Below, piece after piece: positions 43,850 through 52,614 of a stretch of 64,000 bases of DNA (the stretch's first letter is position 1; every line of letters begins with the position of its first letter). The position numbers and the translations under genes are program-made. Source of the DNA: Bog-159 sp035308525 (GTDB lineage Bacteria > Acidobacteriota > Terriglobia > Bryobacterales > Bryobacteraceae); NCBI GenBank assembly GCA_035308525.1, contig DATGGM010000039.1, positions 1 through 64,000 on the forward strand, written 5' to 3'. Under the pieces are notes generated by a model, which worked only from the letters and a program-made list of their open reading frames with translations, made no database searches and had not been told where the DNA came from.

Positions 43850-44328
43850 CGCTTGTAGCCGATCATGCGCAGGAAGTCGTGGCGGGCAGCCGCGTCGGCC
43901 GGGGTCTCCACACCCTTCGGGGGGAAACCGTCGATCACCCCGAGCACACCGCGGCCATGTGCGCTTTGGGCTACCACAACTTCCAGCGGGTTGGCGGTGG
44001 CGCAGAAGATCGAGCAGACCTCGGGCACCTCTTTGATGCGTCCCAGCACGTTGATGGGATAACCATTCAGCAGAGCAATCACGAAGATGTGGCCGGCGGC
44101 GACCGCCGTGGCGTTGCGCGCCGCCATGGCCTTGAGAGCATCGTCGTTGCCGTCCACGCGTGTCAGGCAAGGCCCGGAAGCTTCATTGAAGGCGATGCCG
44201 AACTTCAGGCCCGGCACGGTGTTCACCAGCGCCTCATACAAGTCTTCGACTGACTTTATGAAATGCGTCTGCCCAACGATCACGTTGCCGCCCTCGGGGA
44301 TCTCCAGGCGAACTGTCGTCAACTCCAT
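43846..44328 (-). CDS. Adenosine-specific kinase (DUF355 family)
   Basis: The 160-residue protein matches the adenosine-specific kinase family known from archaeal structures: GGNVIVGQTHFIKSVEDLYE, KFGIAFNEASGPCLTRVDGN, ANPLEVVVAQSAHGRGVLGV. The fold is unrelated to ribokinases. Its biological role is unsettled. Coupling to a DHDPS-family gene is an unexplained pairing. The ATG at 44328 is used; a GTG two codons earlier is possible. Confidence 0.88.
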   Translation of the reverse strand: MELTTVRLEIPEGGNVIVGQTHFIKSVEDLYEALVNTVPGLKFGIAFNEASGPCLTRVDGNDDALKAMAARNATAVAAGHIFVIALLNGYPINVLGRIKEVPEVCSIFCATANPLEVVVAQSAHGRGVLGVIDGFPPKGVETPADAAARHDFLRMIGYKR

Positions 44329-44443
44329 GGCCACAGGATAGCAGCGAACCTCGCGGATGGGCGGCCGCGTACATTACCGCTTTTTAACGCCTGGCAGGCA
44401 ACAGGGAGCGCGGCGGCTGCGTCCCACAGGTCAGGAGAGGCGA

Positions 44444-44752
44444 ATGATACGACTAAAAGCAGTTCCGGTTTTGATCGCTGTTTCGGCGGCGGCGCTGCTG
44501 ATTCCCGTGAGGGCTTCCGCGGATGACCGCTACTACCGCGGCGATCGCGACCGCGGATATTACAACGGCTACTACGGCGACCGCCACGCGGAGCACGAGT
44601 ACCGCGAGCACCGGCGGCACGAAGAGCGTGAATGGCGCGAACACGAACGGCGCGAGCACGAGTGGCGCGAACACGAGGGGAGCGAACATCGGGATCGTTA
44701 TCGCGGCGGCTACTACGATCAGTTCGGATATCGGCGCCCGTACGGTTACTAG
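44444..44752 (+). CDS. Exported, highly charged repeat protein
   Basis: The 102-residue protein has a signal peptide (LIAVSAAALLIPVRASA) and a mature part made of Arg, Glu, His and Tyr. A core of REHE/WREHE-type repeats (about residues 52-82) alternates charge and His, and is flanked by RDRGYYNGYYGDR and RGGYYDQFGYRRPYGY. It is probably periplasmic and disordered or metal-binding. GGAGAGG precedes the ATG. Similar YR-rich exported proteins are common in Acidobacteriota, function unknown. Confidence 0.75.
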   Translation: MIRLKAVPVLIAVSAAALLIPVRASADDRYYRGDRDRGYYNGYYGDRHAEHEYREHRRHEEREWREHERREHEWREHEGSEHRDRYRGGYYDQFGYRRPYGY

Positions 44753-44754
44753 AC

Positions 44755-47196
44755 TTATTCTTCACGCAGTGCCACAGCAGGATCGATGCGCGCCGCCCGC
44801 CACGCTGGGGCGATACCCGCAAGCAGGGCGATCGCCAGCATGGCGCCGGCGACACCCAAAAGCACCAGCGGACGGCCGGGACCCGTGAGCAGAAAGCTCC
44901 GCAGGAACCGGGCGCCCACGCTAGCGGTGATGGATCCCACAATGATTCCCGTGGCGGTCAGCACCACGCTGCGGCGCGCTACCAGCCTTGCCACGTCGCT
45001 TTGCGTGGCGCCCAACGCCATGCGCACCCCCAACTCCCGCCGCCGCTCGACCACCAACTGCGCGAGCACGCCATACAACCCTAGAGCGGCCATCAGCAGT
45101 GCGAGCACGGCAAACGCGCCCAGCAGCGCCGCCCGGAAGCCAGGCTTGGAGAATGCCTGGGCATTCAGGAACTGTTGCAGGCTGGTGACTTCGGCGAGAG
45201 GCAGGCCGGCATCGATCTGTGCGATCGCGCGCCGCAGGGCTGTCAGCAGGGTGTCCCGCGGACCATCGTCTGGACCGAGCCAGCGATCGCCGGCGCGCAT
45301 CATCACCACCAGCGCACGCAGGCCGCCAGGCTCGCTTTGCTTTAGCGGAACGTAAACGTGCGGCTGCACCTTCCAGTGCATCTCGTCAAACGGGTTGGTC
45401 TCGTTGATGTCGCCGACCACCCCTACCACCGTACGCCACGGTTGATCGCCGCCCAGCTCTCCCACACGGATGTGCTTGCCCAAAGGGTCTTGGCCGGGAA
45501 GATAACGGCGCGCGAATTCCCGGTCCACGATGGCCACGGGCTCGCTCTGGGCGGTGTCCAGGCGGCCGAACTCACGGCCTGAGATCAGCGGCATGGCCGC
45601 CACCTGGAAGTATTCGGGCGAAATCAGAGGCCTTTCGATGAAGCTGGTCTCGCGCGCGGCGGGGCCTCCCGCGACTTCCGCATGCAGCAGCCTGCCCGAC
45701 CGCAGGGCGGCGTCGAGCGCCGGCAGGGCCGCCATCGACTGCGATAGCCGGTCGCAGAACGCGAGGCGGTCGGACAGCGCCGGATACGCGGACCTGGGCA
45801 AGTCCAGCCGCGTCATCAGCAGGCCTGTCAAGCGGTAGCCCATGGGCTCGGCGCGCAGACGGAAAAGACTCTCGGTCAGGAGCGCGGCGCCCGTCAGCAG
45901 CGTCAACGACAGGGCCACTTCGAGGATGACCAGCAGATTGCGGGAGCGCTGTTCGGTTTTCCCGGAGGAGCCTCCGCGCCCGCCCTGCTTCAGCACGCCG
46001 TATATCTGGAACCGGGTGGCTTCGAGCGCCGGCAGCCATCCGGCGAGCACCGCAGTGAGCAGCGCCAGAGCGGCCGCGAAGATCAGCACGCGCCAGTCCA
46101 GCGACACCACCACGCCGATGGGCATCTCCACCGGCCGGCTCGCCCGTAAGTAGCGCAGACCGCCCCATGCCAGCAACGTGCCAGCCAGCGCTCCCAACAC
46201 GGAAAGCAACAGGCTTTCGGTCAGGATCTGGCGCATCAGGCGGCCGCGCCCCGCGCCCAGCGCGGCTCTGATAGCGATTTCGCGGCGGCGCTCCATCGCC
46301 CGGCCCGCCAGCAGGTTGGCGACGTTGGCGCAGGCGATCAGCAGCACGAAAGCTACGGCCGCAAAGAGCAGCAGCAGTCCGGAGCGCAGGCCGCGGCCCG
46401 CCAGCCAGGTAAGCTCTTCTTGCAGGCCGCGCACCATGGCTCCGGCGTGCGGCAACTCGTCAGGATCGGCCTTCTCGAGTGTGGCACGCAGCGCGGCGAG
46501 CTCCGCTTCGGCCGCCGTTGTGGAGACACCCGGGCGCAGCCTTCCCACCGCGGCCATTTCATGGGATTTTCCGCTCGACTGGCGGGCGACGTCCGCGGGT
46601 GTGAGCAGGGTCCAAAAGAGCGCCTGACGGGGGTAGAATTCAAATCCACGGGGCATGATGCCCAGCACCGTGTACGCTCGGCCGTCCAGCGTAAGAGCGG
46701 CGCCGATTGCTCCTGGCGCGCCGCCGAAGAAGGTCTTCCAACCGGCATAGCTCAGCACCAGGGCGGGAGCGCCATTCAGGTCCGCGGGAGTGAAAGTACG
46801 GCCGAGCGCGGCGGGAACGCCCAGCGTTTCAAAGAAGCCCGACGTAACCGCTTCACCCAGCACCCGGCGCGTGTCGCCGTGGCCGGAGAGAGTGTATTCG
46901 ACCCATTGACAGCCGCCGATCGCGCTGAACGAACGGCTCTGGCGCTCAAAGGCGTCGACGTCGCGATAGCTGGCAAATACCTTGGGGTCCCAGTTGCGGG
47001 TGGTTTCCCAGATGGCCGCCAGGCGTGCGGGATCGGGGAAGGGCAGGGCACGCAGCAGTACCCTCTCGACCAGCGTGAAGACCAGCGCGTTGGCGCCGAT
47101 TCCCAGGGCCAGCAGCAGTAGAGTAATGGCGGCGAAGCCGGGACTCCTGCGCAGCGCGCGGGCAGCGTAGCCGAGATCTTCCAGGAAGTCGCCCAT
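44755..47196 (-). CDS. MacB-like ABC permease, acidobacterial ADOP type
   Basis: The 813-residue membrane protein has two FtsX/MacB permease halves. It begins with DLGYAARALRRSPGFAAITL and a helix LLLALGIGANALVFTLVERV; MacB core helices follow at about residues 270-410 and 690-800, ending WRAARIDPAVALREE. It has no ATPase domain. These 'orphan duplicated permeases' are greatly expanded in Acidobacteriota. The transported compound is unknown. The start MGDFLEDL is preferred to an upstream TTG. Confidence 0.88.
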   Translation of the reverse strand: MGDFLEDLGYAARALRRSPGFAAITLLLLALGIGANALVFTLVERVLLRALPFPDPARLAAIWETTRNWDPKVFASYRDVDAFERQSRSFSAIGGCQWVEYTLSGHGDTRRVLGEAVTSGFFETLGVPAALGRTFTPADLNGAPALVLSYAGWKTFFGGAPGAIGAALTLDGRAYTVLGIMPRGFEFYPRQALFWTLLTPADVARQSSGKSHEMAAVGRLRPGVSTTAAEAELAALRATLEKADPDELPHAGAMVRGLQEELTWLAGRGLRSGLLLLFAAVAFVLLIACANVANLLAGRAMERRREIAIRAALGAGRGRLMRQILTESLLLSVLGALAGTLLAWGGLRYLRASRPVEMPIGVVVSLDWRVLIFAAALALLTAVLAGWLPALEATRFQIYGVLKQGGRGGSSGKTEQRSRNLLVILEVALSLTLLTGAALLTESLFRLRAEPMGYRLTGLLMTRLDLPRSAYPALSDRLAFCDRLSQSMAALPALDAALRSGRLLHAEVAGGPAARETSFIERPLISPEYFQVAAMPLISGREFGRLDTAQSEPVAIVDREFARRYLPGQDPLGKHIRVGELGGDQPWRTVVGVVGDINETNPFDEMHWKVQPHVYVPLKQSEPGGLRALVVMMRAGDRWLGPDDGPRDTLLTALRRAIAQIDAGLPLAEVTSLQQFLNAQAFSKPGFRAALLGAFAVLALLMAALGLYGVLAQLVVERRRELGVRMALGATQSDVARLVARRSVVLTATGIIVGSITASVGARFLRSFLLTGPGRPLVLLGVAGAMLAIALLAGIAPAWRAARIDPAVALREE

Positions 47197-47258
47197 GCGC
47201 TCGGTACAAGGTATCAAATCGCTGCCCGGGCTGCTAGTCTCATGAAGCTGCTAGTCTC

Positions 47259-47642
47259 ATGAATATGCCCGCGGATCTCGCCGCTGTCTTTGCCGTTTTG
47301 AAGCCGGTGCTCGGGAAATTCTCGAAGCGCCTCGCCGTTAAGACGGACACTCCCACCGAGTACACACTGCTGACGAAATCGCCGTCTCCGTTCCCACAAC
47401 ATAAAGGCCAGCCGATGTTCTTCGGCTCGGTGCGCGTGGGCAAGTCGTACGTCAGTTTCCATTTGATGCCCATCTATATGTGCCCGGACCTTACCAGCCG
47501 GATTTCGCCGGCATTAAAGAAGCGCATGCAAGGCAAGTCCTGCTTCAACTTCAGAACCAATCCGGAACCGGAGTTGGTCACAGAGCTGAAGCGCCTGACG
47601 GAAGCCGGGCTTCAGCAGTGGCGAGAAAAGAAGTGGCCGTGA
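47259..47642 (+). CDS. Conserved protein, possibly DUF1801-like
   Basis: The 127-residue protein lacks signal or membrane segments. FFGSVRVGKSYVSFHLMPIY and KKRMQGKSCFNFRTNPEPEL are the parts I would search. The pattern (helical start, beta core with substrate-like 'KSYVSFHL', C-terminal helix with TEAGLQQWREKKW) suggests a YdhG/DUF1801-type fold, but the match is weak. Convergent with the large TPR gene by seven bases. Confidence 0.65.
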   Translation: MNMPADLAAVFAVLKPVLGKFSKRLAVKTDTPTEYTLLTKSPSPFPQHKGQPMFFGSVRVGKSYVSFHLMPIYMCPDLTSRISPALKKRMQGKSCFNFRTNPEPELVTELKRLTEAGLQQWREKKWP

Positions 47643-47649
47643 TCGAAGG

Positions 47650-50600
47650 CTACGAAGCCTGCGCCGGCTCAAAATAACGCTGCGCCAGCTCGGGCTTGGC
47701 CATCACGGCCTTGCGCCAGCAGGAGCGGGCTTCGAACTCGTGGCCGAGCGACATCAGGGCGTGTCCGAGATTCAGCAGGGCCTCGCCGAATTGCGGATCG
47801 CCTTTGAGCGCCTCTCTGTACAGCACAGCCGCGTCTTCGGGCTGGCCGCGGCGCTGGCAAATCAATCCTGCGTTGTAGAGCAGCTCGGGAGTGCGCTCGC
47901 CGGAGTCCAGCAACTGCCGGTAGATATCGAAAGCCTGGTCGTAGTCCTGGTGTTCGAGCGACAGGGCAGCCAGGCCGCGCAGCGCTTCCTTCGAATCGGC
48001 GCCGGAGGCGGTGAGTTCCTGGAAGCAGGCGCGCGCGGCGTCCTTGTCGCCCAACCGCCAGTGCGCGATGCCCAGATTCAGCCGCGCTTCCGGCCAGACG
48101 GGACGCTTCCGCAGGCACGCCTCAAAAGCCTGGATGCTCCCTGCGTAGTCGGCGCGCTGCAGCCGCAGGTGGCCGATGCGGAAAGTCGCGTCCTCAGAAT
48201 CGGGCGAGCCCTCCGGAACCTGCGTGTAAAGCTCCTCGGCTGCTTCCAGATCGCCCAGTTGCTCGTGTACCAGGCCCAGGTTCCAGTGCACTCCGGCCAG
48301 TTTGGAATCGATGGCCAGAGCCCGCTCATAAGCGGTGCGAGCGGCCTTCAGGTCGCCTTGTTCCTGCAATGCGACGCCCAGATTCAGATGCGCCTGCGGC
48401 GAATCGGGCTGCACCTTGGTGGCGCGCGCGTAGGCACTCGCGGCGTTCGGCAGATCGCCGGCTTTGTGGCAGGCGACGCCCAGGTTGAACCAGTTCTCGA
48501 ATACGTCGGGAGCCAGCTCCGCCAGCTTCCGCGAATAGATGGCCGCGGCCTGGTGGTCGCCAGCGGCGAACGCGGCGCCGGCCAGTCCTTCCAGCGCAAT
48601 CTGCGATTTCGGTTGGACATCCGCCAGCCTTTGGGCGTACTTGCGCACCTGCTCATAGTCCTGATTGGCCAGCGAGAGCGAAACCAGGTTGCTGAGAGCC
48701 TCCTCCGAGTTCGGATTGCGGTTCAGGATGCGGCGGTACAGTTCGACGGCTTCGGCTGCGCGGTCCCTCTTCTGCAGCGCCACGGCCTTGCCAAACAGCG
48801 CTTCATCGTGTTCCGGATGGCGCGCCAAAAAGCGGTCGTACGCGTCGAGAGCCTCGTTGTGCCTGCCCATCTGCACCAGGCAAGCGCCCAGCGCCAGATG
48901 CGCTTCCAGGCGGGCCGGATCGTTCGAGATCGCCTTCTTAAAGGATTCCGCGGCCTCGTCCCAGCGCTCCAGACGGCCCAGGCACACACCCGTGTTGAAG
49001 TGCGCGGTAGGGTGCTGGGGCTGCAGCAGGGCCGCTTGCCCGTAGCTCTGCGAAGCCGGAAGGTATTCTCCTAATTCGTATTGCAGTTGACCGAGCGCGA
49101 AATACAGCGCCGGGTGGCGATCGCCGCCGTCCAGAGCGCGGACCAACTCCCGGGCCGCCTCTTCACGCTTGCCGTCCAGATGCAGCGAGGCGGCCCGCGA
49201 CAACACGCGGCTGATACGCGTCTCTTGCGTCGCCTTGACCGCTGCTTCGGCGCCGTTCACGCCAGGGGCCGCACCGTCCGCGGTGCCTGCATGCCTGTAA
49301 TCCATTGCTTGTTTCTCCTTATCTGTTGCGCCTTCGCTGCTCTTTCCGGACAGTAAGCCGCAGATCCTGCCTAATAAATCGCCTTGACTTTCCACCTTGA
49401 CCCAGTAGAGGCGGGCGCGTTCGCCGGCTTCCGAGAAGAATCCGACGCCGCCGGTTTTGAGCCTGTCATCGGTCCAAAAATCCGCCTCCTGGCCTTCGAT
49501 ATAAGTGCGGTACCGGTTGCCCTTCACGTCCACCGTGACGCGGTACGGGGTATTGGCGTGCACCATCATGCGCACGGGCGTCTGCACGCGGGCTCCCCTG
49601 GCACCTTCAATCACCGGATACCGGACCATTGCCACTATGGGCCGCGGGCCCGGTTGCAATACCGTGAACTTCATCGCGTAGTAATTGTTCTGATCGTGCG
49701 CGCGCACCACCCAATCGACGCTCTTGTTCTCAATCTGCGCCATGAACTCGAGGCGATAGTCGGAAAGGGGAGCTGACGGGCGGTAAAACGCCAATTGTCC
49801 GGGATGGATGAAGCCATCCGCACTGTACGACCAGCTCTTAGGCATTTTCGCCTGCAAGCTTTTCCACTGGTCCAGTCCGCCGCGAAAATCGTCCTGGAAC
49901 GTGCGGGTGGCGCGGGAGGTTATCCATTGGCGAATGGAAGTGTTGCTCCAGGAAATCGATGTTCCGCCAAACCGCTTCAAAGCCATCTGGGGAGCGACCA
50001 GGCCAGCCACCAGCAGGGCCGCCGCCGCCAGTCCCGCGTACACCCACTTTTGCCTTCTCAGAGGCACCGCGGCATAACGCTTGAAAGCGCGCAGATTGCT
50101 CTTGGACGCGGGCGATTCTTCGCCGTCCCCCAGATAGGGAAAAGCCCGATTGGCCCGCAAAAGGTCGTTAAACCGGACTCTGATCGGATCGATGGCGAAA
50201 ACCGGACCGCAGACATGCGGCACGCGCAGAGTCCACAACACGGCGGTGGAACGCACGGCGCGGGCAATGGCGGGTTCGAGCGGCTCTCCGGGCTGCGTGA
50301 GAGCCCCGGCGCTCGACGGGGAAATGGGGATCAACGGCAAAGTGACGTTAGCTAATGGCACCAGGGGCCGCTCGGCCGGCGTGGATGCCGCGTCATTCGA
50401 CAACGAAACCACTTCAGGCGGCGCCGAAGGTTGCGGAAGCCCGGCGTCGTTCAGCGGCGCGGACGGCAGGGCGCCCAGCAACGCCGTGAATTCGTGTGGC
50501 GCGGCGATGACGTCCAGGCGCGCGGCCAGCGGAGCCGGAACGGCGTGCGGATCCTGATGTCCCACCGCCTCGTGCACCAGCAAACTTCCCCGTTGCAGCA

Positions 50601-51624
50601 GGTCGGCGGGCGCACCGATGGGTGCGGCCGCACTGTTGACGCGTGGATAGGCGGGTTCGTTTGATAGGCTCAGCGCACGGTCCGTCGGCCAGGATGGCGC
50701 GGATGCCGCCAACGGCGCCGGCTGCGGATCAGTGAGCCGGGCCAGGGAAGCTAACTCGGGTGGCCTCAGAGCCGGCTTCATGACCGTCCGGGAAGTGTGG
50801 CCAACCAGCGCTTCGAACGCTACCGGCAGGGGCTCGGATGCGGCGGTGCTTAACTGGTAGCGGATCAACGGGGCCGCGGCCGCGGAAAGCCGCGGTTGCT
50901 CGGCGGCCGGTTCCTTTCCAGGCGGCGCAGCGGGAATAGCGATCGCGGCGCTCGGCTTCACGGTAAGGACGGCATGGATAGTTGGCTCTACGGCGCCCAC
51001 CGCCGCCAGTTCAGCCGGCGGAGGAACTGCAACCCGAACCTGCGTCGCGGCGAATTCCGTGAGCGGCCGGAACGTGCGGTCGGCATGCGTGAGCGATACG
51101 GCATTTCGCGGCGCGACAGTCGGCGTGGCCAGGCGAGGAGCCGCTGCCGCCGCCCGCTGAGCCGGCGCTTTTGGCGCGAGATAAGGGCTGGCTGCGGCGC
51201 CCTCGGACGGATTCGGCGGCCGAATCGCAACCGAAAACACAGCCGGCTGAATCGCGGGCGGAAAAGGCGCGACAGACTCGTCGCATACCGGACGCGCGGT
51301 GGCCGCGGTCGAGGATCGCAGCGGCGTCCAACCGGCTTCCTCCAGGACCAGTCCCGCGGTCTGTACGCGTAGCGGGGGCAGGAACCGCTCGGCCGCCACG
51401 ATCGGTATCGGGCGCAGGTCGGAGTAGGGAACCGGAATGGCTGTGTTTGCGCGCTGCTCGATGAAGCCCGCGGGTTCTGCCGGCGCCGGGTCCGGAGCTA
51501 GTGCCTCTAGCAGGCGGCTACGGTAGCGCTCGCGAAACTGTTTTCGATGGACGTCACTGCAAAACTCCAAGTCGCGGAGTTGACGGATCGGCCCGATTCC
51601 TTTTCCGCAATAAAGGCACTGCAC
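47650..51624 (-). CDS. Large membrane TPR protein with N-terminal zinc-finger-like motif
   Basis: The 1324-residue protein starts with a putative zinc site (Cys3, Cys6, Cys22, His26 in MQCLYCGK...FCSDVH), followed by about 480 disordered Pro/Ala-rich residues, one membrane helix near 525-548 (WVYAGLAAAALLVAGLVAP), a beta-sandwich domain resembling DUF1080/LamG (about 590-755: FQDDFRGGLDQWKSL ... GGVGFFSEAGERARLYWVKV), and a dozen or more TPRs to the end. The topology puts the sandwich and TPRs outside the membrane if the N-terminus is cytoplasmic. A scaffold role is likely; no specific function is evident. Confidence 0.8.
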   Translation of the reverse strand: MQCLYCGKGIGPIRQLRDLEFCSDVHRKQFRERYRSRLLEALAPDPAPAEPAGFIEQRANTAIPVPYSDLRPIPIVAAERFLPPLRVQTAGLVLEEAGWTPLRSSTAATARPVCDESVAPFPPAIQPAVFSVAIRPPNPSEGAAASPYLAPKAPAQRAAAAAPRLATPTVAPRNAVSLTHADRTFRPLTEFAATQVRVAVPPPAELAAVGAVEPTIHAVLTVKPSAAIAIPAAPPGKEPAAEQPRLSAAAAPLIRYQLSTAASEPLPVAFEALVGHTSRTVMKPALRPPELASLARLTDPQPAPLAASAPSWPTDRALSLSNEPAYPRVNSAAAPIGAPADLLQRGSLLVHEAVGHQDPHAVPAPLAARLDVIAAPHEFTALLGALPSAPLNDAGLPQPSAPPEVVSLSNDAASTPAERPLVPLANVTLPLIPISPSSAGALTQPGEPLEPAIARAVRSTAVLWTLRVPHVCGPVFAIDPIRVRFNDLLRANRAFPYLGDGEESPASKSNLRAFKRYAAVPLRRQKWVYAGLAAAALLVAGLVAPQMALKRFGGTSISWSNTSIRQWITSRATRTFQDDFRGGLDQWKSLQAKMPKSWSYSADGFIHPGQLAFYRPSAPLSDYRLEFMAQIENKSVDWVVRAHDQNNYYAMKFTVLQPGPRPIVAMVRYPVIEGARGARVQTPVRMMVHANTPYRVTVDVKGNRYRTYIEGQEADFWTDDRLKTGGVGFFSEAGERARLYWVKVESQGDLLGRICGLLSGKSSEGATDKEKQAMDYRHAGTADGAAPGVNGAEAAVKATQETRISRVLSRAASLHLDGKREEAARELVRALDGGDRHPALYFALGQLQYELGEYLPASQSYGQAALLQPQHPTAHFNTGVCLGRLERWDEAAESFKKAISNDPARLEAHLALGACLVQMGRHNEALDAYDRFLARHPEHDEALFGKAVALQKRDRAAEAVELYRRILNRNPNSEEALSNLVSLSLANQDYEQVRKYAQRLADVQPKSQIALEGLAGAAFAAGDHQAAAIYSRKLAELAPDVFENWFNLGVACHKAGDLPNAASAYARATKVQPDSPQAHLNLGVALQEQGDLKAARTAYERALAIDSKLAGVHWNLGLVHEQLGDLEAAEELYTQVPEGSPDSEDATFRIGHLRLQRADYAGSIQAFEACLRKRPVWPEARLNLGIAHWRLGDKDAARACFQELTASGADSKEALRGLAALSLEHQDYDQAFDIYRQLLDSGERTPELLYNAGLICQRRGQPEDAAVLYREALKGDPQFGEALLNLGHALMSLGHEFEARSCWRKAVMAKPELAQRYFEPAQAS

Positions 51625-51651
51625 GACGCTACCTCGGAACTTGTCTCAGTT

Positions 51652-51680
51652 ATTATAAACGCGCTGTCCGTTAGCAACAA
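51652..51680 (-). promoter_or_regulatory. Promoter of the large TPR gene
   Basis: On the minus strand a perfect TATAAT (51657-51652) is preceded at 17 bases by TTGTTG (51680-51675). The leader to the ATG would be about 20 bases. The surrounding 51640-51800 is markedly AT-rich and probably also drives the divergent sirtuin gene, though I see no clear box for that. Confidence 0.55.
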
Positions 51681-51883
51681 TCAATTTTTTACTAATTCCG
51701 GAAAGTCACTTAATACTAACTAATAGAGCTCAGGTACCATATGTTATCTTTGGTTAATTAGTGCGTTCTAACGTTAGTGTTTTGTGTGCTAACCGTTGAT
51801 AGCAGCGGGTCGGATTTCGGGCTGGCGCAGCCCCTTACAGGGCCGCCCGAAATGGCTTGAATAATTGAGGTACGCTAATACGG

Positions 51884-52597
51884 ATGAGCCTGGAACAAGC
51901 GCACGATTGGCTGCGAAATGCGACGGCGGTGGCGGTGCTGACGGGGGCCGGGATTTCCGCCGAAAGCGGCGTCCCGACATTTCGCGGATCCGACGGAATG
52001 TGGAAGGAGTATAAGCCGGAAGATCTGGCCACGCCGGAAGCTTTTGCCCGTGATCCCCGCGTGGTTTGGGAATGGTATAACTGGCGGCGCGAAATTATTG
52101 CGAAGGCCCGGCCCAATGCCGGTCATGCGGCCCTGGTCCGTTTGGAAATCCAGAAACCGAACTTTACGCTGATTACACAGAACGTGGACGGCCTGCACGA
52201 TATGGCTGGAAACGGCAAGATACTGAGACTGCACGGCGACATCTGGCGTATGCGCTGCACCTCCTGCGGCAGTAACTGGCCGGACCGGCGCGCAACCCTG
52301 CCCAAACTGCCTCCGCATTGCGGTTGCGGAGGGCTGGCGCGGCCCGGCGTAGTCTGGTTTGGCGAGCCGCTGCCCGACGGCATGATGCAGGAGGCCGAAC
52401 ACGCGGTGCTGGGCGCGCAGGTTCTGCTGGTAGTGGGGACCTCGGCCCAGGTCTACCCGGCGGCAGGGCTGATCCCTTTAGCCAGGCAGGCGGGTGCGCG
52501 AGTCATTCAGGTGAACCTCGAGCCGACGCCTTACTCCCATGTGGTCGATTGCGCGTTGGAGGGGCCGTCCGTCGAATTACTGCCACAGTTGATCTGA
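51884..52597 (+). CDS. cobB: Sirtuin, NAD-dependent protein deacylase
   Basis: The 237-residue protein has GAGISAESGVPTFRG, TQNVDGLH, catalytic His in LRLHGDIW, and a zinc site from CTSC and CGCG. WYNWRRE supplies the Tyr-x-x-Arg pair that class III sirtuins (SIRT5, CobB) use to bind succinyl or malonyl groups, so desuccinylation is possible alongside deacetylation. It removes acyl groups from lysines using NAD. Confidence 0.94.
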   Translation: MSLEQAHDWLRNATAVAVLTGAGISAESGVPTFRGSDGMWKEYKPEDLATPEAFARDPRVVWEWYNWRREIIAKARPNAGHAALVRLEIQKPNFTLITQNVDGLHDMAGNGKILRLHGDIWRMRCTSCGSNWPDRRATLPKLPPHCGCGGLARPGVVWFGEPLPDGMMQEAEHAVLGAQVLLVVGTSAQVYPAAGLIPLARQAGARVIQVNLEPTPYSHVVDCALEGPSVELLPQLI

Positions 52598-52614
52598 AAG
52601 CGAAATCGAGACGA

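Noticed and set aside
42827..44170. 447-codon version of the DHDPS-family protein
   Set aside because: The extra N-terminus is an out-of-frame read of the adenosine-specific kinase gene; the overlap ATG gives the normal start.
44600..44700. Short periodic repeats resembling a CRISPR array
   Set aside because: Periods are irregular, lie within a coding frame with signal peptide, and there are no spacers.
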